A stretch of 64,000 bases of DNA from Limivivens faecihominis (GCF_020686945.1 NZ_JAJEPR010000017.1:1-64000), one strand, 5' to 3'. Positions 15,509 to 24,249 are shown, counted from the stretch's first letter. Program-made: numbers and translations. The notes: generated by a model not told the origin, from the letters alone.

Positions 15509-15984
15509 TCACGAAGCCTGATTGAAAAGCTCACTCAAAGTTTCCGCTTTTTCTTCCAGTACTTTCAGGACATATTTGTCAAAATGGCGTGCGTCCTGGG
15601 AGGTGTTGCCGAACTCATAGGTTTCCTGGCCGTAGTCCATGACGTCGAAGCCGAGCGTGGCCTTGCTGGCTCCTTTGACCCGGTAGGCGGCTGCATCTTT
15701 GAGCGTGAAGCTCACGTTTCCATCCTCGCAGGAAACCCAGCTGCTGATATCAGTTCCGGAAGCCTCTTCGGCGTCCCCGTTGACTGTCTGTTTTTCCGGG
15801 CTGCCTTCGTGATCTCTGCTGCTCCTTCCATGTATTTTCCATACATCTCATCGATATAAAGCGCCAGGGATTCACTGAAGATTTCGGAAGGCACATGCCC
15901 GCCGTCCCACTGCCATTCGAGCTTCGCATCGGTTCCGCTGTTCAGCGAGGCAATCTGCAGATTCATGGAAGCAAAAAGCGACAT
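15509..15984 (-). pseudogene. secreted esterase (tannase-like), C-terminal fragment with frameshift
   Basis: The minus strand encodes ~155 residues in two frames. The first (15984 to ~15800) reads NLQIASLNSGTDAKLEWQWDGGHVPSEIFSESLALYIDEMYGKY, with the HVPSE region expected to hold the catalytic His of tannase-like hydrolases. The second (from ~15795) reads TVNGDAEEASGTDISSWVSCEDG...AYRVKGASKATLGFDVMDYGQE...DARHFDKYVL...LFNQAS and a natural stop. One small indel at ~15797 separates them. The N-terminal two thirds, with signal peptide and nucleophile, are absent. Assignment to tannase subtype A rests on memory of the family and is moderate. Confidence 0.6.
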
Positions 15985-15989
15985 ATTTC

Positions 15990-16246
15990 CCTCGGAAGCT
16001 CCACCCGCGCCGTCATAAAAAGGACCGGCGTCGCGATCTTTTTCTCCCGCAACTTTCTCACCAGCTGGAAACCGTCCAGCCCCGGCAGCATCACATCCGA
16101 CAGGATCACATCAAAATTTTCATTCTGCGCTTTTTCATAACCCGAAAGGCCGTCATGCAGACCGTAACTGCAAAACCCTTTTTCTGAAACCAGTCCGACA
16201 GGATATCCGCAAGTCTTATTTCATCTTCCATCACCAGAAGTTTCAT
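15990..16246 (-). pseudogene. response regulator receiver-domain fragment
   Basis: Starting at 16246 the minus strand reads MKLLVMEDEIRLADILSDWFQKKGF, the N-terminus of an OmpR-type response regulator (acidic pair ED). After a frame change near 16175 it reads NFDVILSDVMLPGLDGFQLVRKLREKKIATPVLFMTA, with the phosphoacceptor Asp in SDVMLPG and the conserved Thr in FMTA. It is cut at ~15990, where the tannase-like remnant begins, so the effector domain is lost. Confidence 0.75.
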
Positions 16247-16321
16247 GATTCTGCCCCTGTTCCGTTTTTTCTGTACTTTAACACAGGTTTTTAAAAGAGT
16301 AAAGCCTACGAAAAAATGTTA

Positions 16322-16350
16322 TTGCCTTTTTCGTCTTAATGTGCTATCGT
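16322..16350 (+). promoter_or_regulatory. promoter of the CstA operon
   Basis: TTGCCT (16322-16327) and TATCGT (16345-16350) have a 17-base spacer, ~50 bases before the first gene. Confidence 0.5.
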
Positions 16351-16402
16351 GATAAAGTGCAATTTTGAGAATTTCCATCGAAAAAGGGAGAAAAAAGAGT
16401 TT

Positions 16403-16921
16403 ATGTCAAAAGAAGAAGTGCTGGAAAGGGTCCTGCGTTCCTATATGGCCTACTATGATGTGGAACGGGAGACGCCGGAGGAGCCTTTTGCAGCGGAAGC
16501 AGCCTTTCATTCACACAGCAGCACCTATTTTCTCACAAAATCCGCGACCATCGGCGAGGCAGAATCCAACGAATATGTATTTTTTGCCCTTGCAGACCGC
16601 CTGGACGAGGAACTTTTCCGGAAATTGGACCATGCCGCCTGGGAAAAAGGCCTGGCGAGGGTGAAACCTCACACCAATCACCGGAATACCGATATCTCCC
16701 TCGTCGTTATCGCCTCTTCCGTCACGGAAGGCGCGGAAAATCTGGCCCGCAGGCAGAAACATTACAAGAGTTACCGCCTGAGTCTTCACGGGTTCAGCCA
16801 TTATCGTCTGATTGTTTTAGATCTTTCCAATGAAAAAACGACCTGTAACCGGCAGGGACATCCCATGAAAAAGATCTTTAGCAAAATATTTACCTTGCAA
16901 GAAAAGGAGAGAAAAAAATGA
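16403..16921 (+). CDS. conserved hypothetical protein translationally coupled to CstA
   Basis: A 172-residue soluble alpha/beta protein beginning MSKEEVLERVLRSYMAYYDVERE. The start at 16403 has GGGAG/GAG upstream. No catalytic motif is obvious. YFLTKSATIGEAESNEYVFFALADRLDEELFRKLDHAAWEKGL and HRNTDISLVVIASSVTEGAENLARR have the look of a small adaptor or regulatory domain. Its stop overlaps the cstA start (ATGA), so the two are coupled and made in fixed ratio. The context suggests an accessory or regulatory subunit of the transporter. I recognise no named family. Confidence 0.7.
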   Translation: MSKEEVLERVLRSYMAYYDVERETPEEPFAAEAAFHSHSSTYFLTKSATIGEAESNEYVFFALADRLDEELFRKLDHAAWEKGLARVKPHTNHRNTDISLVVIASSVTEGAENLARRQKHYKSYRLSLHGFSHYRLIVLDLSNEKTTCNRQGHPMKKIFSKIFTLQEKERKK

Positions 16922-18618
16922 CAGCGATCCTAATCATCGTAGCAGCGATCGTACTGCTCCTGATCGGCTATGTCGGCTATGGTTCATGGCTTGCAAAGCA
17001 GTGGGGCATCGATCCGAAAAAATCCACTCCGGCTGTCGAAATGGAAGACGGCGTGGACTATGTTGCAGCAAAACCGGCAGTCCTTATGGGACACCACTTT
17101 TCATCCATCGCGGGAGCCGGCCCTATCAACGGACCGATCCAGGCCGCAGTTTTCGGCTGGGTACCCGTATTCTTATGGTGCATCATCGGCGGAATCTTCT
17201 TTGGCGGCCTGCAGGACTTCGGTTCCCTGTTCGCATCCCTTCGCCACAACGGAAAATCCGTAGGTGAGATCATCCGCGATTCCATGGGAAAAAGAGCCCA
17301 GAAGCTCTTCACGATCTTTGCACTGCTGGTACTGATCCTCGTTATCGCATCCTTTGTCAATGTCGTTGCAGGAACCTTCATGAGTGACGGCGGTTTCGGC
17401 GTTTCCACCGCTCCTACCGGAAACCAGACCACCGCTATGATCTCCCTTCTGTTCATCGTTCTTGCCATCATTTACGGATATATCACAAACCGTATGAGCG
17501 TCGGCACTCTGCCCGCAACCATCGGCGGCATCATCGGTATTGTTGCCATCGTAATCCTTGGCCTGAACTTCGGTTTCGTTATGAGCCGTACCGCCTGGAT
17601 TGTTACCATCGGAATCTACATCGCTGTGGCTTCCCTGGTTCCCGTATGGATCCTTCTGCAGCCCCGTGATTACCTTTCCAGCTTCCTGCTTTACGGTATG
17701 ATGCTTCTGGCTCTGGTTGGTATCTTCGTAGCCGCAGCTACCGGCCGTTCCAACTTCAACATCCCCGCTTTCACAGGCTGGAATACTTCCATCGGAACTC
17801 TGTTCCCGGCACTTTTTATCACCGTTGCCTGTGGCGCCTGCTCCGGTTTCCACAGCCTCATTGCTACCGGTACTTCTTCTAAGCAGCTGGACAATGAGAA
17901 ACATGCAAAGCCCATCGCTTACGGTTCCATGCTGATCGAATCCGCTCTCGGTATCGTAGCCCTGATCGCTCTCGGTATGGTTTATGACAAATACACCGGA
18001 GGCGCTTTCGGAGGCCCGCCCGCAGCTTTCGCAGCTGGTGTCGCTACCATGTTCTCCGATGAAAACTCCGGCACTTACAACACAATCTACGCCCTTTTAA
18101 CCCTGGCCGTTTCCGTATTTGCCCTGACTTCTCTGGACACCGGAACCCGTCTGGGCCGTTTCCTCTTCTCCGAGCTTTTCCTCAGAGAAAATGAGAAGAG
18201 CTGGAAAGATGCCACCGGAGTTCGCCGCTTCCTGGCTCATCCGATGGTAGGTACCACCTTCCTGGTTGTCATCGGCTGTATCCTCGGCGGACTTTCCTTA
18301 AGCCAGATCTGGGGCCTCTTCGGAGCAGCCAACCAGCTGCTGGCCGGTATCGCTCTTATGGCAGTCTGTGCATGGCTGGGACAGGCCGGTAAGAACAACA
18401 AGATGTTCTATGTCCCGATGGTATTCATGCTCGCAGCTACTCTCAGCAGCCTTTTCATCACCGTTAAGAAAAAACTCGTGATGATCAGCGCAGGCGAAGC
18501 CCTCTGGGGCGACTGGTTCCAGCTTCTCTTCGCCGCAGCCATGGCGATCCTGGCGATCTTCCTGGTAGTCGAAGGAATTCAGACCTTCAAGAAACAGAAA
18601 GCGCTGAAAAAAGCTTAA
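16918..18618 (+). CDS. cstA: carbon starvation protein CstA, pyruvate/peptide transporter
   Basis: A 566-residue membrane protein with ~15 hydrophobic segments. Family signatures are clear: VLMGHHFSSIAGAGPINGPIQA near residue 57, the FGG/GGLQDFGSLFASLRH region with the GKSVGEIIRDSMG loop, PALFITVACGACSGFHSLIATGTSSKQ near 295-320, and SLDTGTRLGRFLF near 405. CstA members import pyruvate or small peptides under carbon limitation. The length is shorter than E. coli CstA (~700) and typical of the Firmicute branch. The gene is coupled to the preceding gene and closed by a strong terminator. Confidence 0.9.
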   Translation: MTAILIIVAAIVLLLIGYVGYGSWLAKQWGIDPKKSTPAVEMEDGVDYVAAKPAVLMGHHFSSIAGAGPINGPIQAAVFGWVPVFLWCIIGGIFFGGLQDFGSLFASLRHNGKSVGEIIRDSMGKRAQKLFTIFALLVLILVIASFVNVVAGTFMSDGGFGVSTAPTGNQTTAMISLLFIVLAIIYGYITNRMSVGTLPATIGGIIGIVAIVILGLNFGFVMSRTAWIVTIGIYIAVASLVPVWILLQPRDYLSSFLLYGMMLLALVGIFVAAATGRSNFNIPAFTGWNTSIGTLFPALFITVACGACSGFHSLIATGTSSKQLDNEKHAKPIAYGSMLIESALGIVALIALGMVYDKYTGGAFGGPPAAFAAGVATMFSDENSGTYNTIYALLTLAVSVFALTSLDTGTRLGRFLFSELFLRENEKSWKDATGVRRFLAHPMVGTTFLVVIGCILGGLSLSQIWGLFGAANQLLAGIALMAVCAWLGQAGKNNKMFYVPMVFMLAATLSSLFITVKKKLVMISAGEALWGDWFQLLFAAAMAILAIFLVVEGIQTFKKQKALKKA

Positions 18619-18626
18619 ATTTTACG

Positions 18627-18666
18627 AAAAAGGCTTGTCTCACAAATCGTGAGGCAGGCCTTTTTT
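18627..18666 (+). terminator. terminator of cstA
   Basis: AAAAAGGCTTGTCTCAC pairs with GTGAGGCAGGCCTTTTTT, giving a long stem with two mismatches and a T-run, ~10 bases after the stop. Confidence 0.9.
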
Positions 18667-18716
18667 GCTGTCAGTAAAACCGAAACTAAATCTCATCACC
18701 GCCTACCAAAAAACAA

Positions 18717-18784
18717 CCCATCAGCAACATTGCGATTTCTGCCGCCTGTGAAACCGAAGGCAGAAACGCAATGTTGCTGATGGG
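18717..18784. repeat. long near-perfect inverted repeat, no T-run
   Basis: The left arm 18717-18743 and right arm 18759-18784 pair over 26 bp with a single bulged A; the arms begin CCCATCAGCAACATTGCG and the loop is 15 bases. It lies 50 bases beyond the cstA terminator and ~20 bases beyond the stop of the next gene on the other strand. Without T-tracts, and with a terminator already present, it looks more like a dispersed repeat or small MITE than a plain terminator. Confidence 0.7.
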
Positions 18785-18807
18785 CGTCCGGGAATCCATT
18801 CTTCACT

Positions 18808-19032
18808 CTATCTCCTGGAAAACACTCCCATCCCCAGTGCCACAATCCCCACAATCACCAGCACCGGCAATGCAAGCGCCACAAATCCAGCCACCACGAG
18901 CACAATCAGAACAACCGGCAGCACCACGAGAGTACAGACCACCTTCGTGAGCCCCCAGGCCGCATGAAACGCAAAGCCGATCAGCTTTCCGAAAATCCCG
19001 ATCATCAGAATCGTAAACAAAACACTAAGCAT
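18808..19032 (-). CDS. small membrane protein
   Basis: About 74 residues, starting MLSVLFTILMIGIFGKLIGFAFHAAWGLTK. It has three hydrophobic segments, the second and third separated only by a short Ala/Leu stretch, and the tail GMGVFSRR. The ATG at 19032 is preferred over one two codons upstream because AGGAGG then lies 8 bases away. No enzymatic motif is present. It is 15 bases downstream of the PAP2 gene and probably co-transcribed. The family is unknown to me; similar tiny proteins are common in Lachnospiraceae. Confidence 0.65.
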   Translation of the reverse strand: MLSVLFTILMIGIFGKLIGFAFHAAWGLTKVVCTLVVLPVVLIVLVVAGFVALALPVLVIVGIVALGMGVFSRR

Positions 19033-19047
19033 ACTCATTTCCTCCTG

Positions 19048-19599
19048 TCAAGCAGCCGCCCGGCAATTCTCTCTTTTTGCCATGAGCCAGAGAACCAGCC
19101 GGCTTCCCAAATATCCGGCAATGAGTCCCAGGATCAGTCCACCCAGCACGTCCGTCGGATAATGTACATACAGATACAGTCTTGAAAAAGCAATCAGCAC
19201 AGCCAATACCAGTGCCGGTTTCCAGAGCTTCCTCTCCCCGGCCATGAAAAGCGCAACGACCGACGCAAAAGAAGCGGCGGTGTGTCCGGACGGGAAAGAA
19301 TAATCCACTGGCTTACTCACCAGAAGCTGCACCGCTGTATTCACATCATAAGGCCGGATTCTGGCTACCAGAGGCTTTAAAATCACATTACAGAGGAGAG
19401 CATCCACAACCAGCGCCCCTGCCAGGATCAATCCGCCCTTTCTCGTCTTCGGGATCAAAAGCAGAACCGCCGCCAGAAGGATCCACAGAATCCCCGCGTC
19501 CCCAAGCCTCGTAATCAAACACATAATCTTGTCCAGAACCGGCGTATGCAGTTTCTGCAGCCAGTCCAGAATCTGAATTTCCATTCCCATATTCTTCAC
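19048..19599 (-). CDS. PAP2 family lipid phosphatase
   Basis: A 183-residue membrane phosphatase with the three PAP2 signatures in order: KPLVARIRP (~75-83), PSGHTAASF (~102-110, catalytic His) and SRLYLYVHYPTDVLGG (~140-155). Five to six helices surround them. Such enzymes dephosphorylate undecaprenyl pyrophosphate, phosphatidic acid or phosphatidylglycerol phosphate at the outer face of the membrane. Its small size suits an undecaprenyl-PP phosphatase role, which is not proven. The frame can start at GTG 19599 (GGAAAG 5 bases upstream) or ATG 19590; the first is given. Confidence 0.85.
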   Translation of the reverse strand: MKNMGMEIQILDWLQKLHTPVLDKIMCLITRLGDAGILWILLAAVLLLIPKTRKGGLILAGALVVDALLCNVILKPLVARIRPYDVNTAVQLLVSKPVDYSFPSGHTAASFASVVALFMAGERKLWKPALVLAVLIAFSRLYLYVHYPTDVLGGLILGLIAGYLGSRLVLWLMAKRENCRAAA

Positions 19600-19677
19600 T
19601 TCTTTCCACTCTTTTTTCCTATTTTATCATGCTCCTTTAAAGAAGTTCCTGTATTTTTCCTAAAGAAATCCTAAATT

Positions 19678-20802
19678 TTAAGCTTCCCCCTGAATGTCAA
19701 TGAGCACATACTCGGACCGGCAGCCGGTCTTAAACTTGATGGCCCAATCAGAGATACCGGACGTCACAATAAAATTCGTATTCTCCCTCTTCTCATAGCC
19801 GTAGACCTTGTCATCCCCGCCCAGAGCCATAAGATTCTCAAACTGCATCAGCGGGAACAGCTGACCGCCATGAGTGTGGCCGGAAACCACCAGATCCACG
19901 CCGGAAGCTGCCTGAGCCTCATAGTCACAGGGCTGATGATCCATAACAATGGAAAAATGAGAATCGTCCAGGTCTGCCGTCAGCGTCTCCATATCTACCC
20001 GTCCCTGTTTTGCTTCCTCGGAACGGTCCCCTCTGCCGACAATGTAGATCCGGTCGTCAATCAGCTCATTCTCATCCTGCAGAACATGAACGCCGTTGGC
20101 CTCCAGCTCCGCCACAAGATCATCCCCACTGTAGCCCCGGTAATCCGGAGAATAATAACCCTTGTCATGATTTCCGAACACATAGTAAACGCCATAGGTG
20201 GTCTTCACCTGCCCAAGCGCCTCACAGCAGCGGATCATATCCTCCTTCGTGGTATCATCGTCCACAAAATCCCCTGCCACCAGAAGGACATCTGGATTCT
20301 GCTTCTCGATTTCCTTTAAATGCTCCGCAAAGCCTTTTCCGTGGAAGGTGGTTCCCGTATGGGAATCCGAGATCAGGGCGGCCCGGAAATTGCCAACCTT
20401 CTTATCTGTAGTGATCGTATAGGTTTTCTCCCAGACGTGATGGGCCTGATACCAGCCCGCACCAAGATAACCGATGGTAAAAAGAACAACCACCACTCCC
20501 GCATAATACCGCTGGAACTCTCCACCCCTCTTTTTCCGGACGAGAGCGAAAATCCCCTCGCTCACCAGCCAGAAAACGATGAGATGCAGAAGAATAATTA
20601 CCGCATTTATAAAGCCCCAGAGCAGCCAGAAAAAAGCTACAGCTCCCGTAATCACGGCCGTGCTAAGAAGCGTCGCCTTCTTTCTGCTGCCTCCGGCCAG
20701 CTTTTTCATAAACGTAAATTTTTGTATCCTCGTGATGAGATATACCATTCCCGCGATCATCGCCACAAACAGGACAACCATCAGGACCGCCCATAAAATC
20801 AT
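19678..20802 (-). CDS. membrane-anchored metallophosphoesterase (YkuE/YaeI-like)
   Basis: A 374-residue protein. Residues 1-125 contain four hydrophobic segments (MILWAVLMVVLFVAMIAGMV, a pair at ~45-85, one at ~103-118). The rest is a calcineurin-type phosphoesterase with all metal motifs: SDSHTG, AGDFVDDD, FGNHD, MDHQP, and SGHTHGGQLFP. Homologues act on UDP-2,3-diacylglucosamine in Gram-negatives or on unknown wall-linked substrates in Firmicutes; the active site is expected outside the membrane. It follows the MATE gene at 20818 with a 15-base gap, so co-transcription is likely. Confidence 0.85.
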   Translation of the reverse strand: MILWAVLMVVLFVAMIAGMVYLITRIQKFTFMKKLAGGSRKKATLLSTAVITGAVAFFWLLWGFINAVIILLHLIVFWLVSEGIFALVRKKRGGEFQRYYAGVVVVLFTIGYLGAGWYQAHHVWEKTYTITTDKKVGNFRAALISDSHTGTTFHGKGFAEHLKEIEKQNPDVLLVAGDFVDDDTTKEDMIRCCEALGQVKTTYGVYYVFGNHDKGYYSPDYRGYSGDDLVAELEANGVHVLQDENELIDDRIYIVGRGDRSEEAKQGRVDMETLTADLDDSHFSIVMDHQPCDYEAQAASGVDLVVSGHTHGGQLFPLMQFENLMALGGDDKVYGYEKRENTNFIVTSGISDWAIKFKTGCRSEYVLIDIQGEA

Positions 20803-20817
20803 AAAATTCCTCTTTTT

Positions 20818-22170
20818 TTATTCTGTCTCAGCAGAGCTGTAAGTTTTCGTGATCTTTTTCATACGCATAATGTATACAGGTACCAGCGGAATCAACGCGG
20901 AGATCCAGGCTCCCGGGTCACAGAGGGAAATTCCCAGGAAACCTAAGGGTGCGGCCAGAACCGTTACCATGATGCCCCGGGCTGCCAGCTCGAAGACGCC
21001 GCCCAACATGGGCACCAGCCCGTCTCCCATTCCCTGAAGCGTGTTCCGGTAGATGAAAATGGAACCGAGAAACGGATAGCACCAGGCCGTCGCATGGAAA
21101 TATTCATCACAGATGGCCTTGATCTCACCGGTGGGATCAGCAACAAAGAGTCTTGAAGCCGTACCGCCCCAGATAAATACCGCCAGACCGCAGACGATTC
21201 CGGCGATGATTGTGATAACCTGGGTGATCCGGACACCCTGGCGGATCCTTTTAATCTTTCCGGCGCCCATGTTCTGGCCCACATAGGTAGCCAGGGTCAC
21301 TCCAAGAGACGGGAACAGCAGCGTCACAATGTTGCAGATCTTTCCTCCGGCGGAAAAAGCCGCAATATAGGTAGCTCCCAGCAGATTGACTGCCGCCTGC
21401 ACCATCATCGTACCAATGGCGGTGATGGAAAACTGAAGGCCCATCGGAAGACCCATCATCAGAAGTCTTCCCGCGCTGCCCCAGGAAAATCCCCATTCGC
21501 CCTTCCGGATCTTAAGAATCTCATATTTCTTCTTTACATAGAAGAAGCAGGCCACAGCGGAAACGACCTGGGCGATGACGGTGGCATAAGCCGCTCCCCG
21601 GACGCCCAGCGGAATCACGGTGATGAGCACGATATCCAGAATGATATTCAGCACCGAAGAAATGATCAGGAAGATCAGCGGGGTCCGGCTGTCTCCCAGG
21701 GAACGGCTCACAGAAGAAAGCATATTGTATGCAATCGTGACCGGAAGACCTGCATAAATGATCCCAATGTAGCCCGCCGTGTCGTCCAGAATGGTATCTG
21801 GCGTATTCATCAGCTTTAAAATTCCCCGGTTGGCCAGAAGAAGACCAGCTGTCATCAATACAGCCATGGCTACACAGAGGTAAAGGGACATCACCGTGTA
21901 GTGGCGGAGTCTTTTTTCATCTCCCGCCCCGAAGCTCTGGGCAAGAAGGATGCCGAAGCCTCCCGTCATACCCGTGATCCAGCCAAAGACCAGGAAAGTA
22001 AGCGTTCCGGTGGCTCCCACCGCCGCCAGGGCATTGACGCCCAGGAAACGGCCCACGATGATGGAATCCATCAGGTTGTATACATTCTGAAAAATGTTTC
22101 CCAGCAATACGGGAATGGTAAAGAAAACGATCAGCCGAAGAGGGCTGCCTTTTGTCATGTCGTTCTGCAT
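20818..22170 (-). CDS. MATE family efflux transporter
   Basis: A 450-residue twelve-helix exporter of typical MATE length. Hallmarks are PVLLGNIFQNVYNLMDSIIVGRFLG in helix 1, GFGILLAQSFGAGDEK after helix 2, and the second-half counterpart LGVTLATYVGQNMGAGKIKR. It begins MQNDMTKGSP, a motif common to a large Clostridia-specific MATE subgroup. The substrate is unknown. Upstream lies the ClC gene, stop 29 bases away on the same strand, and downstream the phosphoesterase, so ClC, MATE and phosphoesterase may form one transcript. Confidence 0.9.
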   Translation of the reverse strand: MQNDMTKGSPLRLIVFFTIPVLLGNIFQNVYNLMDSIIVGRFLGVNALAAVGATGTLTFLVFGWITGMTGGFGILLAQSFGAGDEKRLRHYTVMSLYLCVAMAVLMTAGLLLANRGILKLMNTPDTILDDTAGYIGIIYAGLPVTIAYNMLSSVSRSLGDSRTPLIFLIISSVLNIILDIVLITVIPLGVRGAAYATVIAQVVSAVACFFYVKKKYEILKIRKGEWGFSWGSAGRLLMMGLPMGLQFSITAIGTMMVQAAVNLLGATYIAAFSAGGKICNIVTLLFPSLGVTLATYVGQNMGAGKIKRIRQGVRITQVITIIAGIVCGLAVFIWGGTASRLFVADPTGEIKAICDEYFHATAWCYPFLGSIFIYRNTLQGMGDGLVPMLGGVFELAARGIMVTVLAAPLGFLGISLCDPGAWISALIPLVPVYIMRMKKITKTYSSAETE

Positions 22171-22199
22171 AAAATTTTTCTTTTCTCCTCAAATACAAA

Positions 22200-23474
22200 T
22201 CATGTTCTGGTTTTGCGATTTACAAATTTTGCTTTGTATTTTGAATACAGGATCGTCTGCTCCTTATAAAGACCATAGTAGCCGGAGGCCGCATAACTGA
22301 TGGAGACAGCGATGAGATAAAAAGCCACACCCTCAAAGCCGAAAAGCTCAAAGGCGATGAGAATGGAAGTCAGCGGGCAGTTGGTCACGCCGCAGAAGAC
22401 TGCCACCATTCCGGCAGCCGCGCAGATGGACGCGGGCATTCCTAAAAAGTTTCCAAGCACGCAGCCAAAGGTTGCACCGATACAGAAGGAGGGAACGATC
22501 TCGCCGCCTTTAAAGCCCGCCTTCATCGTGAGGGCCGTCAGCACCAGCTTCCAGAAGAAATCCAGAGGTCTTGCCTCCCCCTCTTCCACAGCCTTCGTGA
22601 TGAGACCGGTGCTGGCTCCCATATAATCTGTCGTGTGAAGAAGCAGGGTGATAACGATAATCAGGGCACTGGCCGCCACCACCCGGATGTAGGGATTTTT
22701 CAGCCATTTTTTATAGCCTTCCGTCACGCCTTTTAAAGCCAGGCAGAACAGGATACTGACCACCGCACAGCCAAGGCCGATGAGGCCGATCTTGATTCCG
22801 GTCTCAACAGTCAGAGCCGGGATCTCGCTCACATGGAAGACTTCCGGATGGATCCCCATGCCTGCGGCGAAATTACTGGCGATCAGGGCAGAGATCACAC
22901 AGGGCACCAGAGCGGTGTAATACATGACGCCCACGCTCACCACTTCCATTGCGAAAACAGCCGCCGCCATCGGCGTTCCAAAAAGCGCTGCAAAAGCCGC
23001 GCTCATGCCGCACATGACCATGACGTGCCGGTCTTCCTTGTCCAGGGGCAGCCACCGGCCCAGCTGGTTTCCGATGCTTCCACCCAGCTGGATCACGGCT
23101 CCCTCGCGGCCGGCAGAACCGCCGGTGAGATGGGTCAGCGCCGTGGAGACAAAGACCAGTGGAGCCGCGCGAAGGGGCACATCGTCTCTCGATGCGATCG
23201 TGGCAAAGACCTGATTGGCTCCTCCATCATTCTTCCAGAAGGTCTGATACAGGAAGACAATGATCAGGCCGGCCACCGGAAGCAGGAAAAATACCCAACC
23301 GTTTTCCTGACGGAAGCTGGTCACTGCTGTGAGCACAAAAGCAAAAAGTGTGCTGGCTCCTCCCACCACACAGCCGGTCAGAACCGCAAGGAGAAGCCAT
23401 TTTCCCAGGCTTGTCACATTTTCCCGGATCTGGTCCAGATAAAAGACAAAGCCCTCTTTCAATTCTTTTTTCAT
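22200..23474 (-). CDS. ClC-family anion channel/antiporter, atypical selectivity motif
   Basis: A 424-residue ClC protein with ~11 helices. The GREG motif with the external gating glutamate is present (GGSAGREGAVIQLGGSIG, ~120), as is the helix-N-like region FKGGEIVPSFCIGATFG (~325). The canonical selectivity loop GSGIP is absent: the corresponding site reads GGANQVF (~87). This loss resembles the fluoride/proton CLC-F branch, although the gene lacks an upstream fluoride riboswitch. It may export fluoride or another halide; this is inference from one loop. AGAGG precedes the ATG and a good promoter sits ~55 bases upstream. Confidence 0.85.
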   Translation of the reverse strand: MKKELKEGFVFYLDQIRENVTSLGKWLLLAVLTGCVVGGASTLFAFVLTAVTSFRQENGWVFFLLPVAGLIIVFLYQTFWKNDGGANQVFATIASRDDVPLRAAPLVFVSTALTHLTGGSAGREGAVIQLGGSIGNQLGRWLPLDKEDRHVMVMCGMSAAFAALFGTPMAAAVFAMEVVSVGVMYYTALVPCVISALIASNFAAGMGIHPEVFHVSEIPALTVETGIKIGLIGLGCAVVSILFCLALKGVTEGYKKWLKNPYIRVVAASALIIVITLLLHTTDYMGASTGLITKAVEEGEARPLDFFWKLVLTALTMKAGFKGGEIVPSFCIGATFGCVLGNFLGMPASICAAAGMVAVFCGVTNCPLTSILIAFELFGFEGVAFYLIAVSISYAASGYYGLYKEQTILYSKYKAKFVNRKTRT

Positions 23475-23527
23475 GTTACTTTCCTCTTTTCTTACAGGCA
23501 GCCATTTTCCTGCCCTTATCTTTGTTT

Positions 23528-23556
23528 ATTATACAAAGCGCTTCCTGTAAAAGCAA
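23528..23556 (-). promoter_or_regulatory. sigma-A promoter of the ClC gene
   Basis: On the minus strand TTGCTT (23551-23556) and TATAAT (23528-23533) are 17 bases apart. The leader contains a small GGCAG/CTGCC hairpin but no recognisable riboswitch. Confidence 0.65.
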
Positions 23557-23646
23557 CTGAAAAAATCCTGCTTTTTCGGTGGCATATCCGGTCTTCATCT
23601 GCTACAATAAACCTATCTTTTATCACTTTTTACGGAGGGATTTATC

Positions 23647-24249
23647 ATGATTACGACTGTCATCTTTGACATTGGAAATGTACTGGCCGCTTACGACTGG
23701 GAGGACGCGCTGAAGCGTCTCGGATATTCTGAGGAAACAAGGGAAATCATCGGAAATGCGGTCTTTAGAAGTGCAGACTGGAATGAGATGGACCGGGGCG
23801 TTCTGACCCTGGAGGAACTGCTCCAGCGCTTCATCAAACGCGCACCGGAATATGAAAAAGAGATCCGCCAGGCCATCTATAATTATAAAGATATGGCTCA
23901 TCAGTACGACTATACCAAACCGTGGCTGAAAGAGCTGAAAGAGAAAGGTCTCCGCCTCTATTACCTTTCCAACTATGGAGAGTTCGGCGTGCAGGAAACC
24001 CTGGAAGCACTGGATTTCCGCGAGCTGATGGACGGCGGTATCTTCTCCTATGAAGTGAAAATGATCAAGCCCAGCCGCTGGATCTTCGAGGAACTGCTTT
24101 ACCGTTACAAGCTCAACCGTGAGGAGGCGGTCTTCTTCGATGACAGCGCTGCCAACGCCGAAGCCGCCTGCCAGGTTGGTCTCCACGGCATCCAGTTTAC
24201 GGGTTATGAAGATGCCCGTCAGAAGCTTGAAAGCCTGCTGGCCCGGTAA
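23647..24249 (+). CDS. HAD-superfamily hydrolase, subfamily IA
   Basis: A 200-residue HAD phosphatase. Motif I is VIFDIGNVLAAYD (Asp9 nucleophile), motif II YYLSNYG, motif III VKMIKPSRWIF, motif IV FFDDSAANAEAA. The IGNVL variant and the small helical cap place it with the YihX/epoxide-hydrolase-N-terminal-like group, which includes alpha-glucose-1-phosphatase. The exact substrate is uncertain. GGAGG precedes the ATG. Its 3' end overlaps by ~30 bases the antisense end of the GDPD/GH95 remnant, so the deletion behind that remnant stopped just short of this gene. Confidence 0.85.
   Translation: MITTVIFDIGNVLAAYDWEDALKRLGYSEETREIIGNAVFRSADWNEMDRGVLTLEELLQRFIKRAPEYEKEIRQAIYNYKDMAHQYDYTKPWLKELKEKGLRLYYLSNYGEFGVQETLEALDFRELMDGGIFSYEVKMIKPSRWIFEELLYRYKLNREEAVFFDDSAANAEAACQVGLHGIQFTGYEDARQKLESLLAR

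Noticed and set aside
17173..17904. 243-codon minus-strand frame inside cstA
   Set aside because: It is antisense to a clear membrane protein; its Gly/Asp/Ser-rich, hydrophobic-poor translation is typical of a shadow.
23475..23640. Fluoride riboswitch before the ClC gene
   Set aside because: The leader is short and lacks the crcB aptamer sequence; only a small GGCAG/CTGCC hairpin is present.
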